A stretch of 64,000 nucleotides of DNA from Sulfurovum zhangzhouensis (GTDB taxonomy: Bacteria; Campylobacterota; Campylobacteria; Campylobacterales; Sulfurovaceae). The DNA lies in assembly GCF_030347965.1 (NCBI RefSeq), contig NZ_JAQIBD010000001.1, positions 434,001-498,000 on the forward strand, read 5' to 3'. Made by a program: the position numbers and the translations under genes. The notes below the pieces were generated by a model that was not told the DNA's origin, did no database searches, and saw only the letters and a list, made by a program, of their open reading frames with translations. How positions within the stretch are numbered: position 1 is the first letter of the stretch; every line of letters starts with the position of its first letter. Of the stretch, positions 54,348 to 64,000 are shown one piece after another.

Positions 54348-55505
54348 TTAAAAATCGATCTCTCTTCTTCTGTTTTTTAGATAGTTCTCTATACCTTCAA
54401 CAATACCTTTTGCAAGAAGTTTTTGATAGTTTGATGAAAAAAGACGTTTGCGTTCTTTTGCATGAGAGATATATCCAACCTCTATCAGAACAGAAGGTCT
54501 GCTTGCACCAACAAGAACATAAAAAGGTGCATGACGAACCCCGCCGTCTTTAACATCCTTATAAAGGACTCTTGCATTTGACATCATACGCCTATGGATG
54601 TCTATAGCCAGTTTATTTGACTCTACGATCTTCGGTCCGCTAAGTACTGAATCGATGATCACATTTTTACTTACACTGTCTGTTCCCTTCAGTACAGCCT
54701 TATTCTCTATCGCTGCAATACGCTGAGAACGTTCATCTCTTGTATTTTGCAAGAAAAAGGTCTCTATACCCTGCATTTTATCTCGTTTACTTTTAACAAC
54801 AGAGTTGGCATGTATAGAGATAAATACTTTTGCATCCTTTTTATCTGCAATACGTGTTCTCTCATTGAGTTTAAGAAAACGGTCACTACCTCTTGTCAAA
54901 TAAACAGGATATCCTCTTTTTTTCAACTGGGTAATAACCTTTTTTGAAATTTGCAGTACTAGTTCTTTTTCAGTTTTTCCTCCAGCAATGGCACCGCTAT
55001 CATGTCCTCCATGACCAGCATCAATAACGATTACTTCAGTATGAGGTTTACTACGTTCTTTCTTCTGTACCTGAGGCTTTGAATATGCCTGCTTGGCAGG
55101 CGTAAACTCTTTTTGAATATAAGCATTTCCTTTCGGTAGAGAAATATGATACGCGTCTTCACCGAAAATAGGTTGGTACGCTGTAGGGTTGAAAGCTGAT
55201 TGGCTTTCTATGACGACACGTACAGTATTAGCACTATTTTGAGCGATACGAACATTATTTCCGAGTCCAAGTGGAACACGTTCATGTGCGATTTTCATAT
55301 CTTTAAAGTCATAGATATCACGATGAGGATTGGGAAGAGCAAAATGTTTGATCTTGCTTTTATCAAGTTTCTTTGCAAAAAAAAGCCTTAATTCACCTTT
55401 TTTTACGACCGCTTTGGTCATACTGTTCATTCCCCCAAACAAAGAAGGGGAAAAGATGAAAAACATCATAAAAAAAGAGAAGACAAGATAACTCCGTCTT
55501 AACAT
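54348..55505 (-). CDS. amiC: N-acetylmuramoyl-L-alanine amidase with AMIN domain
   Basis: The 385-residue protein has a signal peptide (about 1-25), an AMIN-type domain (about 35-125) and an Amidase_3 domain (about 155-380). Zinc ligands lie in DAGHGGHDSG, TEKELVL and SIHANS, with catalytic Glu in IEVGYISH. It splits septal peptidoglycan in the periplasm. The E. coli relatives AmiA, AmiB and AmiC are autoinhibited and need LytM-type activators; an EnvC-like activator is encoded at 61078-62436. It ends 41 bases before the smaller paralogue, so they are probably cotranscribed. Confidence 0.93.
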   Translation of the reverse strand: MLRRSYLVFSFFMMFFIFSPSLFGGMNSMTKAVVKKGELRLFFAKKLDKSKIKHFALPNPHRDIYDFKDMKIAHERVPLGLGNNVRIAQNSANTVRVVIESQSAFNPTAYQPIFGEDAYHISLPKGNAYIQKEFTPAKQAYSKPQVQKKERSKPHTEVIVIDAGHGGHDSGAIAGGKTEKELVLQISKKVITQLKKRGYPVYLTRGSDRFLKLNERTRIADKKDAKVFISIHANSVVKSKRDKMQGIETFFLQNTRDERSQRIAAIENKAVLKGTDSVSKNVIIDSVLSGPKIVESNKLAIDIHRRMMSNARVLYKDVKDGGVRHAPFYVLVGASRPSVLIEVGYISHAKERKRLFSSNYQKLLAKGIVEGIENYLKNRRREIDF

Positions 55506-55508
55506 GGC

Positions 55509-56618
55509 CTATTTCTCTTCTCCGTTCATTAATTTATCCATCAGCTCTTTTACAGTGATGATCTCATTAAGACGGTAACCATTAGAACCACTGAAGAAAA
55601 GACCGGTCTCGACAATACCGTCATAAGCATCAGTCAATCTGTCCGCAATACAATATCCTACGGCTCTTGCCTCTTCCCCTCTGTGACATGGAGCTACACA
55701 GTTTGAGATACATGCAACTTTTGGTGCTGTACCGGCTTCTATAGATGCTTGTAACTGCGTTTTAACTCCACGAGCAGGATAACCTACAGGTGATTTGAAA
55801 AGCTTGATATCCTCTTCTTTTGCATTCAGAAGGATCTCTTTCATTTCTTTACTGGTATCACACTCCACTGTACCTATGAAACGTGTACCCATTTGTACAG
55901 CAGAAGCCCCTAGCTCAATCATTTTTACTATATCATCATGATCCCATATACCACCTGCGGCGATCACTGGGAAATCACCCCAGTTCTTTGCTTCTTCAAC
56001 TACTGGAGGCAAGATCACTTCAAGTTGGTTCTCAGGAAGGAAACACTCTTCGTATTTAAATCCTTGATGCCCTCCACTAAGCGGCCCTTCTACAATAACT
56101 GCATCAGGTAGCCTATTGTGTGTTTTTTGCCATCTTCGGCAAAGGATCCTTAATGCTTTTGCCGTTGACACGATCGGTACAAGTGCTACATCAGGGTATT
56201 CTTTCGCAGCATCAGGCATCGTGAGCGGTAGACCGGCACCTGTGATGATAATATTTGCTCCGGCTTTACATGCATCCTGTACGACACGGTCATAGTCTGT
56301 TTGAGCATAAAGAATGTTTGCTGCAAGCGGTTTATCTCCACAGATCTTTCTTGCATTTTCAAAGATTTTCTGAAGTGCTTTAAAAGAGTAAAAGTTGATC
56401 GCTTCTTTTGGACGGTGCTCTTTACCGACCATCTCTTTTTCATTGAGATATTTTCTATTTTTATAAACACCTGTACCAACAGCAGAGATAACACCAAGCC
56501 CACCCTCTTTAGATACATTTCCGGCGAGCTGGTCCCAAGAGATACCAACCCCCATTCCTCCCTGTATAATAGGCTTTTCGATCGTGTATTTACCGATCTT
56601 AAAAGATTTTAATGTCAC
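55509..56618 (-). CDS. Nitronate monooxygenase / FabK-like flavoprotein
   Basis: The 369-residue FMN-binding TIM barrel has the family N-terminus (KPIIQGGMGVGISWDQLAG), the phosphate-binding IAAGGIWDHDDI and the GASAVQMGTRFI motif. Related proteins are nitronate monooxygenases or the enoyl-ACP reductase FabK. An unusual cysteine-rich segment (CISNCVAPCHRG) lies near residue 307. The start is GTG, directly after the tyrS stop. The amiC start follows by three bases. Nitronate detoxification is the default label, but the real substrate is uncertain. Confidence 0.8.
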   Translation of the reverse strand: MTLKSFKIGKYTIEKPIIQGGMGVGISWDQLAGNVSKEGGLGVISAVGTGVYKNRKYLNEKEMVGKEHRPKEAINFYSFKALQKIFENARKICGDKPLAANILYAQTDYDRVVQDACKAGANIIITGAGLPLTMPDAAKEYPDVALVPIVSTAKALRILCRRWQKTHNRLPDAVIVEGPLSGGHQGFKYEECFLPENQLEVILPPVVEEAKNWGDFPVIAAGGIWDHDDIVKMIELGASAVQMGTRFIGTVECDTSKEMKEILLNAKEEDIKLFKSPVGYPARGVKTQLQASIEAGTAPKVACISNCVAPCHRGEEARAVGYCIADRLTDAYDGIVETGLFFSGSNGYRLNEIITVKELMDKLMNGEEK

Positions 56619-57818
56619 TTATTTTACCTTTACTTTCGCAAATCTTCTTTTTCCTACTTGTAGGATATACTCTCCACAACTTAGATTAAGTTTATCGTCA
56701 TTGATCTTCTCTTGGTTGATACTCACTGCATTTTGTTTGATATCTCTTCTAGCCTGTGAAGTCGACGGCTCTAAACCTGCATCCATAAGTGCCTGACAGA
56801 TCCAGATACCATCCTCCATATCAAACTCATCCATATCAGTTGGAATATTGTTTGCTTTAAATACGGAGTTAAACTCCTCTTTAGCTATATTAGCTAATTC
56901 TTCATTATGAAATCTAGCAGTTATCTCTACAGCAAGGTTTTCTTTCGCAATTTTAGGGTGAACGGTACCATTATTTACATCTTCTCTCAACTGTGCGATC
57001 TCGTCAAGCGGTTTTTCACTGAGAAGTTCATAGTATCGCCACATCAGATCATCAGAGATAGAGAGTGTTTTCCCATAAATATCTTTAGGGCTCTCTGTAA
57101 TACCGATATAGTTGTTGAGAGATTTACTCATTTTTTGTACACCATCCAATCCTTCAAGGATAGGCATCATCAATACAGCTTGCTCTTTCCCTACACCATA
57201 TGATCTTTGTAGATGTCTTCCCATCAATAGGTTGAACTTTTGATCCGTTCCACCGATTTCAATGTCAGATTTTAGTTCTACAGAATCATATCCCTGAAGC
57301 AAAGGATAGAGGAACTCAGAGATAGAGATACTCTGACCGGCCTTATAACGTTTTTCAAAATCATCACGTTCTAGCATTCTAGCTACATTAAAGAGTGTTG
57401 TCAGCCCTACCATTCCTGCTGCACCGAGTTCGTCAAGCCACTTTGAGTTATACACCACAGTAGTTTTACTCTCATCAAGTACATTAAAAACCTGTTCCTG
57501 ATAGGTCTTTGCATTCGCCATAATTGTTGCACGGTCTAGGACTTTTCTTGTCTCACTTTTTCCTGTCGGGTCACCGATAGTTGCAGTGAAATCTCCGATC
57601 AGAAGCTGTATTCTTCCTCCATGTGCCTGAAACGTTTTAAGCTTTTGAAGCAGTACTGTATGTCCCAAATGAAGATCTGCTCCAGTAGGGTCAAATCCTG
57701 CTTTTACAGTATAGGTCTCGCCGGTCTCATAGTAACGTCTTACCAATTTTTCAATTGCTTCCATATCTATGATCTCGGCTGTACCTCTGCGAATCTCTTC
57801 AAGTGCTTTTGTTATCAT
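56619..57818 (-). CDS. tyrS: Tyrosyl-tRNA synthetase
   Basis: The 399-residue class I synthetase has the HIGH motif in the form HLGH (GADLHLGHTVLL, about 46-57) and the KMSKS motif (VQKMSKSLNN, about 230-239). A C-terminal S4 RNA-binding domain (about 335-395) completes it. This is the TyrZ-like long type. It charges tRNA-Tyr. It sits between spoT and the flavoprotein gene in a tight minus-strand run. Confidence 0.96.
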   Translation of the reverse strand: MITKALEEIRRGTAEIIDMEAIEKLVRRYYETGETYTVKAGFDPTGADLHLGHTVLLQKLKTFQAHGGRIQLLIGDFTATIGDPTGKSETRKVLDRATIMANAKTYQEQVFNVLDESKTTVVYNSKWLDELGAAGMVGLTTLFNVARMLERDDFEKRYKAGQSISISEFLYPLLQGYDSVELKSDIEIGGTDQKFNLLMGRHLQRSYGVGKEQAVLMMPILEGLDGVQKMSKSLNNYIGITESPKDIYGKTLSISDDLMWRYYELLSEKPLDEIAQLREDVNNGTVHPKIAKENLAVEITARFHNEELANIAKEEFNSVFKANNIPTDMDEFDMEDGIWICQALMDAGLEPSTSQARRDIKQNAVSINQEKINDDKLNLSCGEYILQVGKRRFAKVKVK

Positions 57819-57830
57819 CTATCTCTATCC

Positions 57831-59984
57831 TTATTTGTTATATGCGTCATCCAAACTGATAATCTCAATAAGTTTGAATTTTTGTGATATTTTTTCTGCC
57901 AATACTGCTTTATTTGACTGATCACTCTCAACTTCAATCTGACAATATTCTGCTGTGTCAGAGCTTTGGATCCCAAGTTCTATGCTGATGACATTAAGAT
58001 CAAGCTCTGTAAGTTTTTGAAGAAGTTCTGCAAGAACTCCTTTTTGATTTTGTAAACTTAGCGTCAGACGGTAACGTGAGAGTTTTGACGTTGACCAGCT
58101 TACATGGAACATTGGATGTCCCTCTTTCATTAATGCAAAGGCTTTTTTACATAATTTATGATGAACAATAGCTTTATTGTCACTATAAAATGCTACGATC
58201 TGGTCACCTACTTTTGGATGACAACAATAATCAAACTCTACCCCTTCAATCGTCTTGTTGGTAAAGAATTTAAGATGTTCCACTTCTTTGAGTACAGGCT
58301 TTTTATACCCTTTTCGCATGAGTTCCCAAAAACGAAGCTCTTTTTCACCCAAAAATTCCGCAACTTGGCGGATCGTCTCTTTATAATAATCGATCTGTAA
58401 TGGCAGTTTATAGATCGTATCCTGTAATCCTATCTCTTCTACTAATGCTTTCATTTGCGAACTCGGCTGTCTGAATAGATTTCCAAGAATATTATACGCA
58501 CTCAGCGTATTTGCTTCTTTTATCCTAGCACGGCACAATCCTCTGATACCCTCTTGAGCTCTGGAAGTCCTCACCGTATCAAGCCAGGTACAGTGAAGAT
58601 GCGGTGTATCATCTTTTATGATATTCACAATGTCACCGTTTTTCAATACAGTCAAAAGTGGTACTTCACGTTTATTAATCATCGCTGAAGCTGCATTGGC
58701 TCCGACTTCGGTATGGATTAAATAAGCAAAGTCCAATGCTACTGAACCTTTAGGCAAGGTATAATAATCCCCTTTAGGTGAAAAGACCGTAATATCCTCA
58801 GAGAAGAGATCACATTTTGCAAGTTCATAAAACTCTTCTATGGACTCATTGGTATAGTTCAGTCCCTCAAGCCACTCAAGGTTAATCCCTTCACCGCCTG
58901 ATTTGTATTTCCAGTGTGCTGCCACACCGTACTCTGCAAGCTGGTGCATCTCTTCTGTTCTGATCTGTGCTTCTACGATCCCCTCTTCATCAAAAAGTGT
59001 TGTATGAATCGTCCGGTATCCATTCTCTTTTGGTACAGCGATATAATCTTTGAAACGAGAAACAAGCGGTGTATAGCCAAGGTGAAGTAATCCAAGTACC
59101 TGGTAACACTCAATGGGTTTCTTTACGATAATACGTATCGCCAAAAGGTCAAGTACTTCTTCAATACTTACGCCTTTTCTATGCATCTTAAGATATGTGG
59201 AATAGTAGTGTTTGACACGCCCGAAGATATCAAACTCCCCTTCTTCAAACCCATCTTTCAACATCATCTCTGTCACTTTTTGGATAAAAGCATTGAGTTT
59301 AAGTTGTAGGTTTTGTGAATTTGACTTGATATAGTTATCTATATGCTTATAATCTTCCGGATAAATATAGTAAAAACTCAAATCCTCCAGATGATTTTTC
59401 ATTCTAGCAATACCCAGCCGGTGAGCGATGGGTGCATATACGACCAACGTTTCTTCGGCAATACGTTTTTGCTTATGAGGAGGTAGAGCATCCAGTGTGA
59501 GCATATTGTGCAGCCTGTCACAAAGCTTGATCACCAATACACGGATATCTTTGATTGATGCAATAAGCATTTTTCTAAAGCTGAGTGCAGAATTGATCAA
59601 ACGTTCATCAGAAGCAGAAGATACTAGTTTCTCATCACGGATCTGGACGATTTTTGTCAAACCTTCTACCAGATGAGCAACGTCTTCACCGAATACTTCG
59701 GCCAGATAATCTATCTCATAGTGTGTATCTTCGACCACATCATGCAGCAATGCAGCTTGAACCATAGTTTCATCATTGGAAAATGCAGCAGTGATCGCTG
59801 CAACAAGAATCGGATGAACAATATAAGGTTCACCACTTTTGCGAAACTGCCCTTCATGTGCTTTTAAAGAGAGTTCCAACGCTTTTTTGGTACTAGGTTG
59901 AGGAGAGGGTACATATTCCCACAGAAGAGACTCTGCCTCTTCAATAGTGTTAATACGTTTGGCTTTTTCCAGAAAAGCGTTCAA
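57831..59984 (-). CDS. spoT: Bifunctional (p)ppGpp synthetase/hydrolase
   Basis: The 717-residue RelA/SpoT protein makes and degrades (p)ppGpp. The HD hydrolase domain is intact (PILVAAITAAF, ALLHDVVEDT; about 40-190). The synthetase domain (about 230-350) has YYSTYLKMHRKG and VPKENGYRTIHTT. TGS (about 385-450) and C-terminal ACT (about 645-710) domains follow. It is probably the only long RSH enzyme, as usual in Campylobacterota. The start is TTG with GGAG upstream, six bases after rpoZ. Confidence 0.95.
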   Translation of the reverse strand: MNAFLEKAKRINTIEEAESLLWEYVPSPQPSTKKALELSLKAHEGQFRKSGEPYIVHPILVAAITAAFSNDETMVQAALLHDVVEDTHYEIDYLAEVFGEDVAHLVEGLTKIVQIRDEKLVSSASDERLINSALSFRKMLIASIKDIRVLVIKLCDRLHNMLTLDALPPHKQKRIAEETLVVYAPIAHRLGIARMKNHLEDLSFYYIYPEDYKHIDNYIKSNSQNLQLKLNAFIQKVTEMMLKDGFEEGEFDIFGRVKHYYSTYLKMHRKGVSIEEVLDLLAIRIIVKKPIECYQVLGLLHLGYTPLVSRFKDYIAVPKENGYRTIHTTLFDEEGIVEAQIRTEEMHQLAEYGVAAHWKYKSGGEGINLEWLEGLNYTNESIEEFYELAKCDLFSEDITVFSPKGDYYTLPKGSVALDFAYLIHTEVGANAASAMINKREVPLLTVLKNGDIVNIIKDDTPHLHCTWLDTVRTSRAQEGIRGLCRARIKEANTLSAYNILGNLFRQPSSQMKALVEEIGLQDTIYKLPLQIDYYKETIRQVAEFLGEKELRFWELMRKGYKKPVLKEVEHLKFFTNKTIEGVEFDYCCHPKVGDQIVAFYSDNKAIVHHKLCKKAFALMKEGHPMFHVSWSTSKLSRYRLTLSLQNQKGVLAELLQKLTELDLNVISIELGIQSSDTAEYCQIEVESDQSNKAVLAEKISQKFKLIEIISLDDAYNK

Positions 59985-59989
59985 GAGGC

Positions 59990-60196
59990 CTACTCCTCTA
60001 GGTTTACTTCGATTTTACCTTCAGCAATCTCCAAAAGTGCGATATCTGTTGCTTTCATTGTTTTAACATCTACATCTACTTTAGGTGTTGCACCGTTAGC
60101 AATTGCCTCAGCTCTTTTTCCTACTGCATTTGCCAAAAGGTATTTATCATGGTTTACTTTTTCCAATGCTTTTGCTGTCAATACTTCTGTTCTCAT
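59990..60196 (-). CDS. rpoZ: RNA polymerase omega subunit
   Basis: The 68-residue protein begins MRTEVLTAKALEKV and contains DKYLLANAVGKRAEAIANG, the conserved omega core that wraps the beta-prime C-terminus. It helps RNA polymerase assembly and is part of the ppGpp response in some bacteria. It lies directly before spoT, as in many proteobacteria. AAAGGATAACG precedes the ATG. A weak 7-bp hairpin (60241-60271) lies between pyrH and this gene. Confidence 0.9.
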   Translation of the reverse strand: MRTEVLTAKALEKVNHDKYLLANAVGKRAEAIANGATPKVDVDVKTMKATDIALLEIAEGKIEVNLEE

Positions 60197-60273
60197 CGTT
60201 ATCCTTTAACTCTTTATCACTTTCCTATCTAACAGTCTCTATTAAAGTCCGTTAGAGCAACTAACTTTAATCC

Positions 60274-61035
<762 letters not shown>

Positions 61036-61077
61036 TTAAACCACAGCTTTACCAATCCCCTCTTACTCATAGAATCA

Positions 61078-62436
61078 TTAGATATTGATGAGTCTTAAAG
61101 GATCGATATGTTTTGAGTTTTTTGTCGCTTGAAAGATCAGTTTACTGTTCACTTTTCCTACAACATAACCTTTTTTTATCTTACGTCCCTTTGTGATATT
61201 CGGAGCGATCTTCGAAAGCCCTGCATAAACAGTATGAAGCTTTCCACTGTGTGCAACAACAACGACTTTACCAAGCATACTGCTGCTTCCGGCATAAACG
61301 ATTTGTCCATTCAGAACATTTTGCACTTTTGCATCCTGTTGCGGAGCCTGAAGCGTGATTGATTCGTTATAGATCTTGATCTTATAGATAGGATCTACAT
61401 AGGTTCCAAACGCTTTAACCACTTTTGCGCCGCTGATAGGAGAGATCGTCTTGCTTCCTCTATAGTTGTAGGTTTCAGACTTTTGGTAAGAAGAGTTTAC
61501 TTTTCTTACCGTTTCACTCTGCTTTTCCGCTGCCAGACGACTTGTCTCCGCTTCTTTGGCTGCGAGTGCTGCTGCTACTTTCGCCTCTTTGGTCTGAGCT
61601 TTCATAACAGCGAGTTGCGCTTCTCTCTGTTGTTCTTGGGCAAGCCTTACTTTTCTTTTACGTTCTTTTTCAAGACGTATCGCTTCTTTCCTTACCTCTG
61701 CTGCACGCTTTGCTTCATCTGCTTCTTGTTTATGCAAAATATTGAGCTGAGCCAGGGTATCACGAAGTACATTTTGTTTATCTACGATTTGATCAAACTT
61801 CTTTTGGTATTTCTCTTCGTCATCCACCAATCTCTTGACGTAAGCTTCTTTCTCTTTTTTCTTTTGAACAAAATCTTCTCGTTTGGAAATGATCCCGGAG
61901 AGCGATTTTTTTGTTTGATCTCGTAAAGCACTCTTATTTTGCTGAGTTTTTTCCAAACCGATGATATCTGTTTTGAGAGATGCCAGCTCTTCATTGTTAT
62001 GTTTTTCATATGCTTTATACACTTCATAAGAGATAACAGATTCACGCGTCTGTGTCTTTAACTGTTGTAGTGCGAAAATCACTGAGAACTGCTCAGTAGC
62101 TAATGATAAAAATGCTTCACGTTTCTTTTTAATATCGATATTGATCTGGTCAAGTTCCTTCTCCGCTTCAGTCAATTCGCTTTTCAATTGCGTATAGGCT
62201 TTTTCAGTTTTATCCTCATCGGCTTTAAGCTGATCTATCTTTTTTTCCAATAATGAAATATCATTCTCAGCTTTTTTAATATCTTCAGCGATCTTCTCAA
62301 GCTTTCTGCTTGTTTGTTTCTTCTGATTTGAAGTGACCTTTAAACCTTGTTCTGAATCTTTGATCTTCTCTACCGTAGTTGCACCAAACAGAAATGAAAA
62401 CGCCAGAAAAGTCGAGAAGATAAACAGTCGTATCAC
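61078..62436 (-). CDS. envC: EnvC-like murein hydrolase activator
   Basis: The 452-residue protein has a signal peptide (about 1-18), a very long coiled coil (about 20-300) and a C-terminal LytM fold (about 335-450). The zinc residues are missing: HxxxD is replaced in the IYNESITLQAP stretch, YAHLS reads YAGLS, and the HLHFE strand reads KLIFQAT. It is thus catalytically dead, as EnvC is, and should activate amidases when pulled by FtsEX. The GTG start overlaps the ftsX stop (TAGTG). The GGGAG site supports this start. Confidence 0.9.
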   Translation of the reverse strand: MIRLFIFSTFLAFSFLFGATTVEKIKDSEQGLKVTSNQKKQTSRKLEKIAEDIKKAENDISLLEKKIDQLKADEDKTEKAYTQLKSELTEAEKELDQINIDIKKKREAFLSLATEQFSVIFALQQLKTQTRESVISYEVYKAYEKHNNEELASLKTDIIGLEKTQQNKSALRDQTKKSLSGIISKREDFVQKKKEKEAYVKRLVDDEEKYQKKFDQIVDKQNVLRDTLAQLNILHKQEADEAKRAAEVRKEAIRLEKERKRKVRLAQEQQREAQLAVMKAQTKEAKVAAALAAKEAETSRLAAEKQSETVRKVNSSYQKSETYNYRGSKTISPISGAKVVKAFGTYVDPIYKIKIYNESITLQAPQQDAKVQNVLNGQIVYAGSSSMLGKVVVVAHSGKLHTVYAGLSKIAPNITKGRKIKKGYVVGKVNSKLIFQATKNSKHIDPLRLINI

Positions 62437-63248
62437 TACTGTACTCCCTTGGAGCTGTATACTACCGAATAGACTGATATGATCACTATTACTAAAGCAG
62501 CGGCCAACAAAATACCTATATCTGTGATCCTAAAGAGATAATCTCTGTTTTGAACCATGATCTCTATACCGCTATTTACAGCCCATTGAAATTTGAGATA
62601 GAGAAAAATACTGCTTACGATCAATGTTGCAGCGATAGCATCGACGATCGCGATCTTAAAGAGCACACCGCTTCGTAACATCAACGGAGCACCGAAGATC
62701 TCCATGATCTGCATACGCTCTTTATGTGCATATTTCCAGATCTCCATCTGTTTCATGATCAAAAAGAGACTCACCACGGACATAAATGCGATAAATATTT
62801 TCAACGTAAATTTGATAAAACTGAACAACCTGTAATTTGATTCATAATTGCTGCCGAATGTTTCAACCTTTTTAATGAGTGAACTAGACTCGAGGTCCTC
62901 TTTAATCTTTATTAACTCTTCTGTACTGATATACTCATCCAAATGTACATTGTAAAAATATGGCAATGATTTTAAAATTTTTTCCTCGCCCTCTTTGGTA
63001 ACACCTTTGGCGATCTTTGCAACTATCCTATCCCGTTCTATGCTATCAATGTTACTGACATGTCTATTGAGTGCCTGAAAATCATCGATTTTCATAGGTT
63101 GTTTGGCTACTACAAGCATCGAATATCCCTCTTGAAGCCCTTTTTCATATGTATCGGTAGTACGATCAAAAACAAGATAGAACTCAATGCCCAATAATAT
63201 TGCCATCAAAGGAAAAATAAACATCAAATGGTTTTTAATGTACTTCAT
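62436..63248 (-). CDS. ftsX: Cell division protein FtsX
   Basis: FtsX is the membrane half of FtsEX, which senses septum assembly and activates EnvC. I choose the ATG at 63248 (270 residues), five bases after AAGGG; a GTG two codons upstream overlaps that site. There is one span near the N-terminus (about 8-27), a periplasmic domain (about 30-140) and three spans after about 145, the FtsX layout. It overlaps ftsE by 14 bases and envC by one. Confidence 0.9.
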   Translation of the reverse strand: MKYIKNHLMFIFPLMAILLGIEFYLVFDRTTDTYEKGLQEGYSMLVVAKQPMKIDDFQALNRHVSNIDSIERDRIVAKIAKGVTKEGEEKILKSLPYFYNVHLDEYISTEELIKIKEDLESSSLIKKVETFGSNYESNYRLFSFIKFTLKIFIAFMSVVSLFLIMKQMEIWKYAHKERMQIMEIFGAPLMLRSGVLFKIAIVDAIAATLIVSSIFLYLKFQWAVNSGIEIMVQNRDYLFRITDIGILLAAALVIVIISVYSVVYSSKGVQ

Positions 63249-63909
63249 ATACACCCTTGCCTTCGATAATGAAGTGTCTATACGGTAACGAGAATACTTG
63301 AGGTATTTTGTGTGTTACAACCAGTACGGTGGTTTCAAGTTGCTGACAGGCATTTTCCATCAGATCCCAAATTACATTTGAGGAGTAGTCATCAAGGTTT
63401 CCTGTCGGTTCATCTGCGAGGATCAGCACAGGGTTTTTTGCCAGGGCTCTTGCCACACCTACACGCTGCTGTTCCCCACCGCTCAGCTCCATTGGGTACT
63501 TATCAGCATGTTCGGTGAGTTTAACATGCTTTAGCAGTCTGTGCGCCTGTGTATTTTGAACATCAATTGAGTAACCTGCGATCATTAAAGGTAAAACAAC
63601 ATTTTTTGAAACAGTCCATTCATTGACCAGTTTAAAGTCCTGAAAGATGATCCCCATATGGGTACGCAGTTCTTGAAGTTTTGAAGGCTTGACATGTGCC
63701 AGATCCATACCTCCGACAACAAGATTTCCCGATGTCGGTTTTATCCTTCCATAGAGTGATTTGAGAAGTGTCGACTTACCTGATCCACTAGGTCCCGTGA
63801 TAAAAACAAACTCCCCTTTTTTGACCGTAAAGTTGGCATCTTTAATTACCTCTTTTCTACCGTTGTCATAAGACAAAATCAGATTAGAAGCATTGATAAC
63901 GTTAGACAA
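63235..63909 (-). CDS. ftsE: Cell division ATPase FtsE
   Basis: The 224-residue ABC ATPase has Walker [10 protein letters not shown] (about 40-48), signature [15 protein letters not shown] (about 142-156), Walker [15 protein letters not shown] and the switch His in VVTHK. FtsE drives FtsX conformational changes at the septum. The start is TTG with AAGGAG six bases upstream. It begins inside the end of the preceding partial gene (8-base overlap). Confidence 0.92.
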   Translation of the reverse strand: MSNVINASNLILSYDNGRKEVIKDANFTVKKGEFVFITGPSGSGKSTLLKSLYGRIKPTSGNLVVGGMDLAHVKPSKLQELRTHMGIIFQDFKLVNEWTVSKNVVLPLMIAGYSIDVQNTQAHRLLKHVKLTEHADKYPMELSGGEQQRVGVARALAKNPVLILADEPTGNLDDYSSNVIWDLMENACQQLETTVLVVTHKIPQVFSLPYRHFIIEGKGVYEVH

Positions 63910-64000
63910 TTAAATCTCCTTGTGAAAAGATGTCTTTCATTTTTTGATGTGCCTTGAAATTTACCATTGTTTTAACCGGGACAGATGCGAAATATCTACA
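63902..64000 (-). CDS. trmB: C-terminal end of a probable tRNA (guanine-N7)-methyltransferase
   Basis: Only the last 32 codons are in the window (reading CRYFASVPVKTMVNFK from 64000, stop TAA at 63904-63902). The fragment contains no diagnostic motif. The name rests on recalled gene order, since trmB precedes ftsE in Campylobacter. The frame is open to the window edge and overlaps the ftsE start, so a real gene is certain but its identity is only likely. Confidence 0.45.
   Translation of the reverse strand, partial: CRYFASVPVKTMVNFKAHQKMKDIFSQGDLIV

Noticed and set aside
61078-62436. EnvC-like protein as an active M23 endopeptidase
   Set aside because: All visible zinc-binding residues of the LytM fold are replaced, so it was called an activator instead.

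Overview
The window reads as one stretch of chromosome from a member of the Campylobacterota (former Epsilonproteobacteria), most like the Sulfurovum/Sulfurimonas side of that group. The basis is the AT-rich base use, the Gram-negative envelope genes (KdsB, EnvC, outer-membrane secretin), and gene orders I recall from this phylum: rplI-hslV-hslU-era, M23 peptidase-bactofilin, and trmB-ftsE-ftsX-envC-pyrH-rpoZ-spoT-tyrS. The phylum is fairly secure; the genus is inference. No search was run. Coding density is high, many genes overlap by a few bases, and I see no tRNA, rRNA, CRISPR array or complete insertion sequence.

Layout. 1-4824: ammonium/nitrogen region, with the end of a degenerate NtrC-like regulator, a PAS/pseudo-kinase partner, then two tandem amtB-glnB pairs. 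4953-5480: one accessory gene (PD-(D/E)XK-like) whose flanks resemble a solitary integron-type cassette. 5481-7768: yigZ, hemH, kdsB. 7810-16598: eight minus-strand genes in the order of a MSHA-type type IV pilus / competence assembly locus (I-J-K-L-M-N-E-G) without pilin genes. 16702-19950: era, hslU, hslV, rplI. 20048-26590: oligopeptidase, membrane and lipoprotein genes, argG, a Na/Pi-type transporter and a thioredoxin-like protein. 26686-29937: pdxJ, pdxA, an M23 peptidase and a bactofilin (B6 synthesis plus cell shape). 29963-31880: small TPR, Cys-cluster and hypothetical genes, yqeY, and a duplicated gene-tail remnant. 31961-33715: a secreted subtilase. 33963-41232: trpC, an operon of methyltransferase, YkgJ and TPR genes, bpt, a stand-alone MnmC oxidoreductase and glyS. 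41301-44248: an ABC-2 exporter with its membrane fusion lipoprotein. 44460-49737: a 51-residue membrane protein, trmL, purU, leuB, leuD and the divergent rpoD. 49786-53537: small lipoprotein, CinA-like/MFS pair, ppa, one unknown. 53542-64000: two tandem amidases, a nitronate-monooxygenase-like enzyme, tyrS, spoT, rpoZ, pyrH, envC, ftsX, ftsE and the last 32 codons of a probable trmB.

How parts may work together. The regulator pair sits directly upstream of the ammonium transporters and PII proteins, a plausible nitrogen control unit. The minus-strand pilus block could build the inner-membrane platform, secretin and extension motor of one envelope machine, with pilins encoded elsewhere. FtsEX, the catalytically degenerate EnvC and two zinc amidases near 53-64 kb look like a septal wall-splitting module interleaved with nucleotide and stringent-response genes. 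The most unusual signals are the cassette-like boundary around 4953-5480, the mosaic identity of the two glnB copies, a 7-3-7 palindrome shared by two distant upstream regions, an 87-bp long-arm inverted repeat near 50.2 kb, a duplicated gene tail at 30.9 kb, and two candidate leaderless starts.
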